NCBI GenBank assembly: GCA_009841225.1
Contig: VXMF01000056.1
Location: 51,125 to 115,124 of the forward strand
From: Terriglobia bacterium
GTDB taxonomy: Bacteria; Acidobacteriota; Terriglobia; Bryobacterales; UBA6623
Direction of reading: 5' to 3'
Length of the DNA stretch: 64,000 nucleotides
The translations under genes and the position numbers were made by a program. The notes below the pieces were generated by a model. That model was not told the DNA's origin. It searched no databases and saw nothing but the letters and a program-made list of their open reading frames with translations. Positions 46,120 to 55,068 of the stretch are shown one piece after another; the stretch's first letter is position 1, and every line of letters starts with the position of its first letter.

Positions 46120-47103
46120 TTACTCGACGAAGTAGCCTGCGCCGACGAGAATCGGAATGCCGTAGGCTGTGACTCGCTGGACGATCGAGACCTTGCGCCC
46201 CATGCTGCCAGTAGCCGGGTTAATGGTGTCGTAGTACAGAAAGATCTCGCCGAACGCATCGCCGATGGCAGCCACGTCGCGACCCACGAACGGATCCTCG
46301 GCCAAGCCGCCTCGGGTCCATTCCGCAAGGCTCACTCCGTTCACGGCCAGCCCGCGGCCGGTGAACACGTGGTTGCCTGCCAGGTCCACTCCGAACACGT
46401 AAACCGAGCCTGACTTCCAGCGCTCGTCGGATCGAAACATCTGGGTCGCGAAATACCCTCTTGCCTCGACTTGCAGTGCAGCGCAGCGCACGAATTCCCG
46501 CAGCTTGGCGTTGGAGGGTTCGGCGGAGAGCCCGGCGGCATTGACTTCCTCCCTCTCGCAAGCGCCCGGGAAGTCGCGCCGATACACGCCGGAGCCGATG
46601 TAGGCCGGCGTTCCGTTCCAATCGACGGGCAGGATGTACGATGCTTTCGGCGCGGGGGACCCGGTGGCAGGATTCCTGAAGGTGTAGTAGTACCAGCCGC
46701 CGCCGTACTCCTCGATCACGCGCACTGCCGCCGCCTGCCGATCGGCCCCGAAGCTGTCCGTGCGGTCGAAGGTCGTCCAGTGCTCCCGGGACGGGATGGG
46801 AGGGAACAAGAGCGACCTGGCCTTGCTCCCGTCAGGAATCAGCTCCACGCCGAAAATGTAGGTTGGGCCGCTCTTCCAGCGCGGATCGTTGTGGAAAAGC
46901 TCGTAGGCCGCATCGACGCCCACCTCTTCGATCAATTCGTGGGCGCAGTGCACGAACGCCTCGACGTCTGCTTCTGTCCTCACTGCGCTGGCTGCGATGC
47001 TGCGCTCCGCGCAAGCAGCCTCGGATTGCGCCGGAGCGACCAGAAGGGCGGTACAGAAAATAGCAGCCTTAGAGACTAGGGAAGCATTACGGAAAGTTCT
47101 CAT
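46120..47103 (-). CDS. Secreted double-Cache sensory protein
   Basis: From ATG 47103 the product has 327 residues; the upstream extension in the ORF track is not signal-like. The signal peptide (SLVSKAAIFCTALLVAPAQSEA) is followed by two repeats of the same Cache-2-like domain. The first has GGGWYYYTFRNPATGSPAPKASY and GTPAYIGSGVYRRDFP; the second has FLYYDTINPATGSMGRKVS and PILVGAGYF. Such domains bind small ligands outside the membrane, usually as part of receptors. Here there is no membrane anchor or output domain, so the protein would act as a soluble periplasmic ligand sensor. It is divergent from the REC-PP2C gene 300 bp away, a plausible signalling partner. Confidence 0.75.
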   Translation of the reverse strand: MRTFRNASLVSKAAIFCTALLVAPAQSEAACAERSIAASAVRTEADVEAFVHCAHELIEEVGVDAAYELFHNDPRWKSGPTYIFGVELIPDGSKARSLLFPPIPSREHWTTFDRTDSFGADRQAAAVRVIEEYGGGWYYYTFRNPATGSPAPKASYILPVDWNGTPAYIGSGVYRRDFPGACEREEVNAAGLSAEPSNAKLREFVRCAALQVEARGYFATQMFRSDERWKSGSVYVFGVDLAGNHVFTGRGLAVNGVSLAEWTRGGLAEDPFVGRDVAAIGDAFGEIFLYYDTINPATGSMGRKVSIVQRVTAYGIPILVGAGYFVE

Positions 47104-47402
47104 TTCTCGAACATACCAGAAGCTGAACCGTCTCTGAAGTCCGGGACGGTAGGGCCACGTCCATCGAGAGTGTATCTGCACGCGGGAGAGATTCCGCAGC
47201 CGCCTGACGGACGGCCTGCGGCGCTAAATTTAGCCCGTTCGCCACGGCGAGAGCGGTTCCGGCTCGTGCCAGAAATCGGGCGGGTCGGGGTATAGAATAG
47301 TCACAGTAGGTACTTTGTGGGCAAAGGCAAGGGACCCGCAGCTGAGAGGTTGCGAGCTCTTGCCCTTGGCGTGGCATTGACGGCTCTTAGCGGGAGGATA
47401 TT

Positions 47403-48584
47403 GTGCAAAGTGCAGTGGACGTAACACCGGGCGGGCCACACCGCATCCTAGTGGTCGACGACGAGCCCGATCTGGAGCAACTGGTTCGGCAGCGGATGCG
47501 GCGCGAGATCCGCTCCGGGGAGTACGTGATGGAGTTCGCCCACAACGGCTTGGAAGCGCTGGCCAAGCTGGACCGGCAGGATCGCTTCGACATCGTGCTG
47601 TCTGACATCAACATGCCCCAGATGGACGGACTGGAGTTGCTGCAACGGATTCCGAGCGTCGATCCGGATGTGCGCGCCGTGGTCGTCTCCGCCTACGGGG
47701 ACATGAAGAACATTCGCACGGCGATGAATCGGGGGGCGTTTGATTTTGTCACCAAGCCAATCGATTTCGGCGACTTGCGGGTGACGATCGACCGCACCTT
47801 GGAAAACTCGGTGGTCTGGAAGCAGGCGATGGAGTCGCGCGATCAGCTGGCGGTATTAGAGAGTGAACTCGACGTGGCCCGCCGGATGCAGGCCTCGATC
47901 CTGCCGACCGAGTTCCCGGAGGAGGACAGCTTCGAGGTCCACGCCAACATGGAGCCAGCCCAAGCGGTGGGCGGGGATTTCTATGACGTGCAAGACCTGC
48001 CCGACGGACGTGTGGGCGTGGCGATAGCTGACGTGTCGGGCAAGGGCGTGCCGGCGGGATTGTTCATGATGTCGAGCCGGACGCTGCTCAAGGGGGCGGC
48101 GATAGGATCGAGCGATCCGGCCACCGTGCTGACCACGGTCAACGGCGTTCTCAGCGATGACAACGCCGAGATGATGTTTGTAACGGTGCTTTATGCGGTG
48201 TATGACCCCGAGACGCGCATCTACACCTACGCCAGCGGAGGCCACGACAGCCCGTTGGTGGTGCATGCCGATGGCACTGCGACACTGCTGCCTCACACTG
48301 GGGGTGTCGCGCTGGGCGTGATGCCGGGAATCGAGTATCAAACGCAATCAGTGACGCTGGAGGAAGGCGACACCGTGCTGCTGTATACCGATGGGGTCAC
48401 CGAAGCGCAGAACAGCGACGGCGAGCAGTTCGGCTTGGAACGGTTACGGGAGACCTTCCGCGGGCAGGCACCGAAGGGAGCAGGGACGGCTACCTCGGAG
48501 GTGTTCTCAGCGGTACGGGAGTTCGCCGGAGACGCAGCGCAGTTTGACGACATCACATGCCTAGCACTCAGCCAGAGGGGTTAG
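47403..48584 (+). CDS. Response-regulator PP2C/SpoIIE-type phosphatase (RsbU-like)
   Basis: The 393-residue product has two domains. Residues about 10-130 are a receiver domain (ILVVDDEPDL, phospho-acceptor Asp68 in VLSDINMPQMDG, Lys in FVTKPID). After a helical linker (ELDVARRMQASILP, the usual entry to RsbU phosphatases) residues about 190-390 form the SpoIIE/PP2C domain with metal-binding GGDFYDV, IADVSGKGVPAG, GGHDSPLV and DGVTEAQN. Phosphorylation of the receiver is expected to control dephosphorylation of a STAS antagonist. Start GTG 47403 has GGGAGGA 4 nt upstream. The anti-sigma-type kinase gene follows after 6 bp and a STAS gene is convergent with it. Confidence 0.92.
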   Translation: MQSAVDVTPGGPHRILVVDDEPDLEQLVRQRMRREIRSGEYVMEFAHNGLEALAKLDRQDRFDIVLSDINMPQMDGLELLQRIPSVDPDVRAVVVSAYGDMKNIRTAMNRGAFDFVTKPIDFGDLRVTIDRTLENSVVWKQAMESRDQLAVLESELDVARRMQASILPTEFPEEDSFEVHANMEPAQAVGGDFYDVQDLPDGRVGVAIADVSGKGVPAGLFMMSSRTLLKGAAIGSSDPATVLTTVNGVLSDDNAEMMFVTVLYAVYDPETRIYTYASGGHDSPLVVHADGTATLLPHTGGVALGVMPGIEYQTQSVTLEEGDTVLLYTDGVTEAQNSDGEQFGLERLRETFRGQAPKGAGTATSEVFSAVREFAGDAAQFDDITCLALSQRG

Positions 48585-48590
48585 GCATCG

Positions 48591-49004
48591 ATGGCCGACC
48601 AGCTCAGCCTCAACTTGGAGTCCAGCCTTGAGGCGCTGGGCGAGATTGAGCGGGCGGTCACAGAGTTCGGGGCTGAGAATGGATGGCCCGACGATCTGCT
48701 ATTTCATGTGCAGCTCACGCTGGACGAACTGGCGACCAACGTGATCAATCACGGGTATGGAGCAGGCGGCCACAGCTTTCAGATCACGGTCAAGTCCTAC
48801 CCAGAGGTGGTGCAGATCGAGCTCGTCGATGAAGCACGCCCGTTCGATCCACTGCAAGATGCCCCGCAACCGGCCATCGACGCCGGCGTGCATGAGCGGA
48901 AGGTGGGAGGGCTAGGCGTGTATATCGTGAAGGAGCTCATGGACGAGATGGAGTACAGGCGCGAGGGCGGCAAGAACTGCCTCACGCTCGTGAAGAAGCG
49001 CTGA
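48591..49004 (+). CDS. RsbW/SpoIIAB-like serine kinase (anti-sigma type)
   Basis: The 137-residue GHKL ATPase has an N-box LTLDELATNVINHGYG and a G1 region VDEARPFDPL, then GGLGVYIVKELMDEMEYRR. These features identify the HATPase_c_2 family of partner-switching kinases, which phosphorylate a STAS protein and sequester a sigma factor or other target. It is translationally close to the phosphatase gene (6-bp spacer). No sigma factor gene is in view, so the final target is unknown. Confidence 0.9.
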   Translation: MADQLSLNLESSLEALGEIERAVTEFGAENGWPDDLLFHVQLTLDELATNVINHGYGAGGHSFQITVKSYPEVVQIELVDEARPFDPLQDAPQPAIDAGVHERKVGGLGVYIVKELMDEMEYRREGGKNCLTLVKKR

Positions 49005-49236
49005 TCGTCCCGCCAGATCGCTGCTTGTCAGCGTCGAGCAGCGCGTCCTCGTGGTAGGTACAGCCGCACATCGGTCGGCCGTGTTGAACCTCCGCGACGA
49101 GCCCGATTGGAACGACTGAGCCTCCTCCGTCCTCCGGAGCAGCGGAGTCACACTGATTGCTCAGAACCTAAGCTCTATTGCGCCATGTGCCTGGTCCTGA
49201 ACGCAGACATCGACGAATTGATCGGGCCAGAGCGCT

Positions 49237-49572
49237 TCAGCCGCTGAGCGATGCGACAGCCTCGTCCCTGGTCTTATGGATCGAAACGACTTCGTCAACA
49301 CCGATCGCGAACAACTTACGGACATGCGGTTCAATCTCACACAAGCAGAACCCTACGGCCCGCTCTTCGAGATTCTTGGCGGTCAGGAGAATCGCGCGCA
49401 GTCCGGCACTGCTGATGTACTTCAGCAGCTCGAAGTCAACCACCAACGCACGGTCACCCTCTTGGACGATGTCGCAGAGCGCACACTCGAATGCAAGGGC
49501 GTTGCTTCCATCTACGCGGGCGCAGCTGGTAACGATCACTACGCCGTGCGTTCGCTCGAAGTTCAACTTCAT
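49237..49572 (-). CDS. STAS-domain anti-sigma factor antagonist (RsbV/SpoIIAA-like)
   Basis: From ATG 49572 the product has 111 residues; the ORF-track start adds 10. VVIVTSCARVDGSNALAFE and the loop YISSAGLRAIL (Ser54/Ser55, the phosphorylated position in SpoIIAA relatives) are diagnostic. It is convergent with the kinase gene and separately transcribed, unlike rsbVW operons. In the expected cycle the kinase phosphorylates it and the PP2C protein restores it. Confidence 0.88.
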   Translation of the reverse strand: MKLNFERTHGVVIVTSCARVDGSNALAFECALCDIVQEGDRALVVDFELLKYISSAGLRAILLTAKNLEERAVGFCLCEIEPHVRKLFAIGVDEVVSIHKTRDEAVASLSG

Positions 49573-49855
49573 GCCAAGTGTCCTAGTAGTCTCTTTTCTC
49601 ATGCATTAGACAGATCCATACTGGCTTCTGCATCAACAGTGTGTCGTAAGCATATCATCCAAACAGACCATTGCGTGACTGCTGCCGTCAAATCGCGCGT
49701 GGACCAGCGGCAGCGCTGCCCCGCTGCCATGCCAGGGAGGCCGGGGGATACCTAGGCTACGCCCGGGCTCTAGGTCTGCAACGTCGGAACGTGAGTCGAT
49801 TGGCCGGGCAGCGCGTGCGGGGCAGCTACCACCGTAGACCGCGAACAATCGGCGC

Positions 49856-49884
49856 TTGGTCTCATAGCATACATGCTATATACT
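49856..49884 (+). promoter_or_regulatory. Promoter with embedded palindromic operator for the toxin-antitoxin pair
   Basis: TTGGTC (49856-49861), 17-bp spacer, TATACT (49879-49884) form a good sigma70 promoter. The spacer contains ATAGCAT-AC-ATGCTAT (49864-49879), an almost perfect inverted repeat, the expected site for autorepression by the antitoxin. Transcription should begin at about 49891, the first base of the toxin start codon, implying a leaderless mRNA. Confidence 0.65.
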
Positions 49885-49890
49885 TGCGGT

Positions 49891-50217
49891 ATGGTCTGGC
49901 GTGTTGAGACGCTGAACGACGCGGTGGACAGGGAGTTCGACGCGCTGCCCGCGGACATCCGGGCGCGGTTTGCGCGCACTTGCCAGTTGATTGCCACGGT
50001 TGGCTTGGAGCAAATGGGTACACCACATGTCAGGCACGTGACCGGTCCGCTGTGGGAAATGCGCCTCGCGGGTCGGGATGGGATTGCCCGGGCGCTCTAT
50101 GTCGCCGCAGCGGAGCGGCGGGTCGTTGTGGTCCGCGTGTTCGTGAAGAAGACCCGTCGCACGCCAAGCCGGGAGATTGAGACGGCGCTGCGGCGCGCGA
50201 GGGAGGTATTGCGATGA
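49891..50217 (+). CDS. RelE-superfamily toxin, phage Gp49/HigB type
   Basis: The product has 108 residues from ATG 49891; the ORF-track ATG at 49873 lies within the promoter. The fold is recognisable by FDALPADIRARFARTCQLI, PHVRHVTGPLWEMRLAGRDGIARALYVAA and VVVVRVFVKKTRRTP. This PF05973-type family cleaves mRNA at the ribosome. It overlaps the antitoxin gene by 4 bp (ATGA), with the toxin first as in higBA. The sequence is intact. Confidence 0.88.
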   Translation: MVWRVETLNDAVDREFDALPADIRARFARTCQLIATVGLEQMGTPHVRHVTGPLWEMRLAGRDGIARALYVAAAERRVVVVRVFVKKTRRTPSREIETALRRAREVLR

Positions 50218-50492
50218 CAAAGGTTGCTGAACTGCACGAGCGGTGGAGCCGGGACGCTGACTATCGCGAGGCGTATGAGCGGCTAGGACCGGAATTCGAG
50301 GTGGCGCGTGCACTGATCGAGGCGCGGACGCGCGCGGGGTTCACCCAGGCGGAGTTGGCGGTTCGGATGGAGACGACACAGTCGGCGGTGGCGCGGATGG
50401 AGAGCGGACGGGTGCCGCCGTCGATGCGGACGCTGGCGAAGTTCGCGCGAGCGACGGGTACTCGTTTGCGAATCAGCTTCGAGCAGGGGTGA
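50214..50492 (+). CDS. XRE-family antitoxin (HigA-like)
   Basis: The 92-residue helix-turn-helix protein has RAGFTQAELAVRMETTQSAVARMESGRVPPSMRTLAKFARATG, the full XRE domain, preceded by a short N-terminal arm (WSRDADYREAYERLGPEFEVARALIEA) typical of the Gp49-partner antitoxins. It is co-translated with the toxin by a 4-bp overlap and is the likely repressor at the palindrome in their promoter. Confidence 0.9.
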   Translation: MTKVAELHERWSRDADYREAYERLGPEFEVARALIEARTRAGFTQAELAVRMETTQSAVARMESGRVPPSMRTLAKFARATGTRLRISFEQG

Positions 50493-50648
50493 GGCGGACT
50501 TGAGGCAGGAGGACAGAAGCCTGCAGCGCTCGGAAATGCGGCGTGTACCGCGGTTTATCTGACAGTCGCTGTACCGCGACGCTCGCGGACCCGCTACCCC
50601 CTGCCCCCGCCCCGTCTCGTCCAAGCGATGCTCCGAGCCACGAGCAAC

Positions 50649-50900
50649 TCACTCTAGGCGGAATTCTCGCTCGATCTCCTCATGCGGGATCCCCTTGCCG
50701 CCGTTCTGCCTGAGCCATTCTTCGGCCTCCGCGACCAACCGCGCTTCTTCCTCGGTTTCCGGCTCGTCAGATTCCGGGGCGTTGCGGCAGGCAGCAGCAA
50801 GAGGGCTCGGGTAAGTTGCTAGGAATTTCTTCAAGCCCGCGACTTGCCTGTCAGTCATCCGATCGATCTCTTCGTGAACTTCCGTGCGAATGTCAGACAT
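50649..50900 (-). CDS. Small antitoxin-like protein
   Basis: The product has 83 residues from ATG 50900. The acidic C-terminus EEARLVAEAEEWLRQNGGKGIPHEEIEREFRLE resembles the tails of small antitoxins that end in 'IPHEEVxREFGL'. The N-terminus (VHEEIDRMTDRQVAGLKKFLATY) is helical. No toxin gene follows: the next 150 bp are non-coding. It is either an orphan antitoxin or a small protein of unknown role. The ORF-track start 46 residues upstream is unlikely. Confidence 0.6.
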   Translation of the reverse strand: MSDIRTEVHEEIDRMTDRQVAGLKKFLATYPSPLAAACRNAPESDEPETEEEARLVAEAEEWLRQNGGKGIPHEEIEREFRLE

Positions 50901-50923
50901 TTCGATTTCTCCCGCGTCCTTCG

Positions 50924-51118
50924 TTATAGGCCCGCGTCGAGCGGCTGTCCCAATACCGGTATGAGCCGCGCACCCACCAATACGTTCGGATCGTAACAGA
51001 ACACCGCCCCGCACTCCTCCTTGACGAATGCAACGCACTTCTGCCGATCAGTTGCGACTAAGGTCGGTTGTGATCGTCCGTTAGTATCCAAGTTGGTCGC
51101 ACCATCGAACAAGTCCAT
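50924..51118 (-). CDS. Short hypothetical ORF upstream of the antitoxin-like gene
   Basis: The frame has 64 codons (core KCVAFVKEECGAVFCYDPNVLVGARLIPVLG) and ends 23 bp before the next gene on the same strand. No family is recognised and the start is weak. It may be a fragment of a lost gene. Confidence 0.2.
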   Translation of the reverse strand: MDLFDGATNLDTNGRSQPTLVATDRQKCVAFVKEECGAVFCYDPNVLVGARLIPVLGQPLDAGL

Positions 51119-51192
51119 CGATTGGGACGACGAGGTTGCGGACCGCCTTGATCAACAACCAGGTGGCGCAGCTTCAGTCAAAGTACTGCGCG

Positions 51193-52926
51193 TCAGCGTC
51201 GCTCGTAAGCGTGGAACACGTATTGCTGCACCATCCGCTGCGTGTTGAAGAAAGAGCCGTTCAGCGAGATCGCCCCGCGCATCACGGCTGCGTAGGCGTT
51301 GCGTTGTTCGTAATACAGCGGGAGCACAACCCGCTCGAGTTTGTCGTAGAGGGCGTGCGCGACACTCACCCGATCATCGAGCGCGCCTCGGTAGTTCGCC
51401 GCCGACCAGCCGGTCACTCCTTCGACATGGCCTTCGAGCCACCAGCCGTCCAGCACGCTCAGGCTCGGCACGCCGTTCAGGGCCGCCTTCATGCCGCTGG
51501 TCCCGGACGCTTCGCGGGTCTTCTCCGGCGAGTTCAACCATAGGTCCGACCCGCTGGTAAGGATCCGGCCCAAGTCCATCTCGTAGTTCTGCAAGTAGAC
51601 GATCTTGACCAGTCCCTCCAAGGCGCGAGCCGCTTCGTGGACATCCTGGATTGTTCCCTTGCCGCCTTGGTCGCGCGGGTGCGCCTTGCCTCCGAACACC
51701 AGCTGGAACCGCCCGACATGCCGGGCGATCCAGCGCAGCCGGTCCAGGTTCTGAAACAGCAAGTCGCCGCGCTTGTAAGGCGTCGCCCGCCGAGCGAAGC
51801 CAATCGTGAACGTCTCCTCGTCCAGTACTTCGCCTGTGCGGTCGCGCACGGTCCGGATCAGCGCTAGCTTCGACTTATGGTGCGCCGCGAGGATCTCGTC
51901 GGCGGATATGTCGCTGGCGTAGCGCAAGTAGACGCTGTCCCGGCGCCACTCTGGGATGTGGCGGTCGAAGAGATCGCTCATCGCCGGGGCCGCCCAGGTG
52001 ACCGGGTGGATTCCGTTGGTCACGCCGTGGACGCGGTAGCCGGGAAACATCTCCTGCGAGACCGCTTGATGGATCTTCGCGACGCCGTTGGCGTAGCGCG
52101 AGCACTCGAAGGCGAGCTTCGTCATGTTGAGCACGTCGCCCTCGAGCAGGCGGGCGGCTGCCAGCAGGTCTGTTCTGGGCGCGCCAAGGACCTTTTCCAC
52201 CAGCGACCGGTGAAAGCGATCGTGTCCGGCCGGGACCGGTGTGTGCGTGGTAAACACGCACCTGTCCCGGATCGTCGCCAAATCCGCTTTCGTGGGGCGC
52301 TTGCCGCGCCGGGACTCAATCTGGTCCTCCAGCAGCGACAGGCCCAGCAGGGACGAGTGCCCCTCGTTCATGTGGTAGACCTCGATGCCGCCATGGCCTA
52401 GAGCGGTCAGGATCCTCTGGCCTGCTATGCCGAGGATCGCCTCTTGGCAGAGTCGGTAGCGGTCATCGCCGCCGTAGAGATAGTGCGTCAGCGCGCGATC
52501 CGCGTCGCAATTCTCTTCAAGATCGCTGTCCAGCAGGAACACCGGGACGCTGTGGCCGGTGGCGCCGGCGATGCTGAAGCGCCAGCAGCCCACGGTGACG
52601 TCGCGGCCCTCGATCTCGATGCAGACCTTGGCATCCATGCGGTCCAGCACGCCGTCCGGCGTCCACTCGACAGGGTGTTCTGCCTGCTGCCCCGCAATGC
52701 TGATGGACTGGCGGAAGTAGCCCTTGCGGTACAGCAGCGTCACCCCGATCATCGGGACGCCCAGGTCGGCCGCCGAACGAAGGGTGTCCCCGGCGAGCAC
52801 GCCCAGGCCGCCCGAATACGTCGGGATGGCCGAGTCCAGCCCGATCTCCATGGAGAAGTAAGCCACGCCCGCCAAGCTGCTGCCCGGCCCTGTTGCCGAG
52901 AGCGAGTTGGTCGGTGTTGCCGTCAT
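51193..52926 (-). CDS. glgP: Alpha-glucan (glycogen) phosphorylase, short form
   Basis: The 577-residue phosphorylase is of the compact type found in Thermus/Thermotoga-like sequences. It releases glucose 1-phosphate from glycogen. The pyridoxal-phosphate lysine is Lys480 in EASGTSGMKAALNGVPSLSVLDGWW. Other markers are AYFSMEIGLDSAIPTYSGGLGVLAGD at the N-terminus, YHMNEGHSSLLGL, VFTTHTPVPAGHDRF and VTNGIHPVTW. It starts 4 bp after the glgA stop, so both are read from one transcript. No residues appear to be missing. It is paired with the debranching and 4-alpha-glucanotransferase genes on the opposite strand. Confidence 0.92.
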   Translation of the reverse strand: MTATPTNSLSATGPGSSLAGVAYFSMEIGLDSAIPTYSGGLGVLAGDTLRSAADLGVPMIGVTLLYRKGYFRQSISIAGQQAEHPVEWTPDGVLDRMDAKVCIEIEGRDVTVGCWRFSIAGATGHSVPVFLLDSDLEENCDADRALTHYLYGGDDRYRLCQEAILGIAGQRILTALGHGGIEVYHMNEGHSSLLGLSLLEDQIESRRGKRPTKADLATIRDRCVFTTHTPVPAGHDRFHRSLVEKVLGAPRTDLLAAARLLEGDVLNMTKLAFECSRYANGVAKIHQAVSQEMFPGYRVHGVTNGIHPVTWAAPAMSDLFDRHIPEWRRDSVYLRYASDISADEILAAHHKSKLALIRTVRDRTGEVLDEETFTIGFARRATPYKRGDLLFQNLDRLRWIARHVGRFQLVFGGKAHPRDQGGKGTIQDVHEAARALEGLVKIVYLQNYEMDLGRILTSGSDLWLNSPEKTREASGTSGMKAALNGVPSLSVLDGWWLEGHVEGVTGWSAANYRGALDDRVSVAHALYDKLERVVLPLYYEQRNAYAAVMRGAISLNGSFFNTQRMVQQYVFHAYERR

Positions 52927-52930
52927 GGTG

Positions 52931-54733
52931 TCAAGCGCTGGCGGTGCGGGCGGACGCGCGCGACAGAGTCAGCCTAGTTGCCCTGCCAGATGCTGGAATG
53001 CGCACTCCGTACAGCCGAGCGTAGCGGTTGAGCGTTGCTGTCCAGTTGTACTTCTCGCGGACTTCTCGGTCCGCCGCCTGCTGCATCCGCCGCAAGGCGT
53101 CTGGATTTGCAGCCAAATCTAGCGCGCGGCGCATGGCACTCGCCAAGCCGCGCAGGTTCTCGCGATCAGTGGTGGCGAAGTAGCCGAGGCCAGTCACGCC
53201 ATCGATGACCTTGGACAGGCCTCCGACTTGGTTGACGATCGGCAGGTTTCCGTTCAACTGGGCGATCATGTCGATCAGCCCGCACGGCTCGTAGCGGGAC
53301 GGGACGAGCAGGAAGTCCCCGGCTGCGTAGATCCTGGCCGCCAGACTGTCGCTAAACCCCTTGATCACTGCCACCCGGCCGGGAAACTGCTCTGCCAGAC
53401 GCAGCAGGCCGGAGAACACGAACGGCTGGTTGCCCTCACCCAACACGCACAGGCCGGCCTCGGCGTTCGTGCTGAGCACTTCCTGGGCGGCGCGCACGGC
53501 GATGTCCACGCCCTTTTGGTCAGTCCAGCGGCCCACGAATGTGAACAGGCAGCCGCTGTCAGCCAGACCCCGCAAGCTGCCGTGGCGGTCCGCCGCGCGC
53601 ACGCCCCAAGTGGGGTCCAGCTCGCGCTTGGAGAGCCGCTTCGCGAAGCGCTTGCGGAAGGCTGGCTTCCAACCGAAGCCGCCGGCATCCGAGAGACGCA
53701 TGCCCACTTGCCTACGGATCGCTTCCGGGCCCTTGAGCGCGGCCGAGACGCCGTTAACGATGCCTTCGAGTGGGATCGAATTCTGTGCCAGGAACTCCGA
53801 GAAGCCGCGCAGGTCGGCATCACCGCCCGAGGTGTGCAAGTGTGCCCCTTGGACTTCCCAGGCATAGCCGTCGCTGACCGTAGTGAGGTGGTCGGCGTAC
53901 AACGCAGCCGCTGCGAACGGATCGAATTCCCCCTCGATCGCGCACTGCGACACTGCCGCTAGGGGCAGGCCGCTCGCTGCCGCCACGAACCCCAGATCGG
54001 CGCAGCGCTGCCGATAGGAAACGCCGCAATTGTGGGCTGTCACCACGAAGCGGCTGTCCGCGCACGGCGAGGGCGGCTCGGCCAGCTTGGCCATCATCGG
54101 CAGCATGGCGGTGTGGGCATCGTGGCAATGGACGATGACAGGTCGGCGCTGCCTCTCGATCCAAGCCAAGGCGGCCTTCTGAAGCAGCACGTTCATTGCG
54201 AAATAGTCGAAGTGTCCGCTGCCCTCTTCGAGAGGGAAGTCCTTGGGCGGGAGCTCCGCGCCGCAAACCATCCGGTCGGCTGGCGAGGCCTCTAGGATCG
54301 CCTTCACTTCGCCGGCGGTATAGGTGTACGGCCGCTGCTTGCCCACGAAGCGGTCAGCGACCACTTGCGCCACTTGTAGGCGCACTGGTCCGGAAAACTG
54401 GATCGTCTCGATCGCCGCCGGTTCGGTTCGGTGCGGCTTGTCCGAGTAGGCCATCGGGATGTCGTACGCCGCGGGATCCAGATAGCGCACCTCGTGATCT
54501 TCCCAAGGCAACATCGCGGAGATGCGCTCGGCCAGCGCCCTTTGACGCTCGCGGCTGTAACGGCCGTAGTGCGGCACAAAGATGGTGGAATGAAGCCCCT
54601 GCTTGACACACTCCAGTGCCAGCTGCAGGACCACGTCGCCGACGCCACCGGCAGCGACAATTTCGGCGCACTCCCGCGCGACGTGGACGACGTGCGGCGC
54701 TTTGGTGCGCAAGGATGTCCTAGTGTTCTGCAT
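52931..54733 (-). CDS. glgA: Glycogen/starch synthase (GT5)
   Basis: The 600-residue GT5 synthase makes alpha-1,4-glucan, normally from ADP-glucose. The N-terminal loop reads ECAEIVAAGGVGDVV, where the classic K-x-G-G-L lysine is replaced by alanine. The C-terminal Rossmann domain is standard: FTFVGRWTDQKGVDIAVRA, LLVPSRYEPCGLIDMIAQLNG and VNQVGGLSKVIDGVTG. The protein is longer than the usual 480 residues through insertions in the N-terminal half. It is the first gene of the glgA-glgP operon, divergent from glgX. A good promoter lies about 190 bp upstream. The substitution could alter donor use or mark a GGVGDVV subfamily. Confidence 0.88.
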   Translation of the reverse strand: MQNTRTSLRTKAPHVVHVARECAEIVAAGGVGDVVLQLALECVKQGLHSTIFVPHYGRYSRERQRALAERISAMLPWEDHEVRYLDPAAYDIPMAYSDKPHRTEPAAIETIQFSGPVRLQVAQVVADRFVGKQRPYTYTAGEVKAILEASPADRMVCGAELPPKDFPLEEGSGHFDYFAMNVLLQKAALAWIERQRRPVIVHCHDAHTAMLPMMAKLAEPPSPCADSRFVVTAHNCGVSYRQRCADLGFVAAASGLPLAAVSQCAIEGEFDPFAAAALYADHLTTVSDGYAWEVQGAHLHTSGGDADLRGFSEFLAQNSIPLEGIVNGVSAALKGPEAIRRQVGMRLSDAGGFGWKPAFRKRFAKRLSKRELDPTWGVRAADRHGSLRGLADSGCLFTFVGRWTDQKGVDIAVRAAQEVLSTNAEAGLCVLGEGNQPFVFSGLLRLAEQFPGRVAVIKGFSDSLAARIYAAGDFLLVPSRYEPCGLIDMIAQLNGNLPIVNQVGGLSKVIDGVTGLGYFATTDRENLRGLASAMRRALDLAANPDALRRMQQAADREVREKYNWTATLNRYARLYGVRIPASGRATRLTLSRASARTASA

Positions 54734-54919
54734 GACTTCAGACCTACCTACCGAACCGCGGGCCGTAGGCGGCAGCTGACCTTACCCGACCGACAGTGCA
54801 AACGCTACGCAACGCCACGATTCCCCCAATGATCCAGACGGCGGCTTGCGTGCGTGAACTCGAAGTTAGAGAGACCACCACCCTCCCGAGCCAACGCGAA
54901 CGGAGCGGCCTCTTCGACT

Positions 54920-54948
54920 ATATTATCGGTATCGGCGGCGGCCGTCAA
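54920..54948 (-). promoter_or_regulatory. Probable sigma70 promoter for glgA-glgP
   Basis: On the minus strand TTGACG (54943-54948), a 17-bp spacer and TAATAT (54920-54925) lie about 190 bp upstream of glgA in the divergent glgA/glgX spacer. No operator is obvious. The leader is long. A promoter for the plus-strand operon is not clear. Confidence 0.5.
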
Positions 54949-55068
54949 ACCTGCCGCCCGAGAACGCTCTCGGTCGCGCGCAGGGGTGGTCTGGATGGCC
55001 TGAGGTCGTGGATTCCGGGCGCGGCCCGCATGGCTGGACCGCCTTGTCCCAGCGCTGCTAGCAAGAAC

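Noticed and set aside
49276-49755. Plus-strand 159-codon ORF over the STAS gene
   Set aside because: It is antisense to the clearly recognisable STAS protein.
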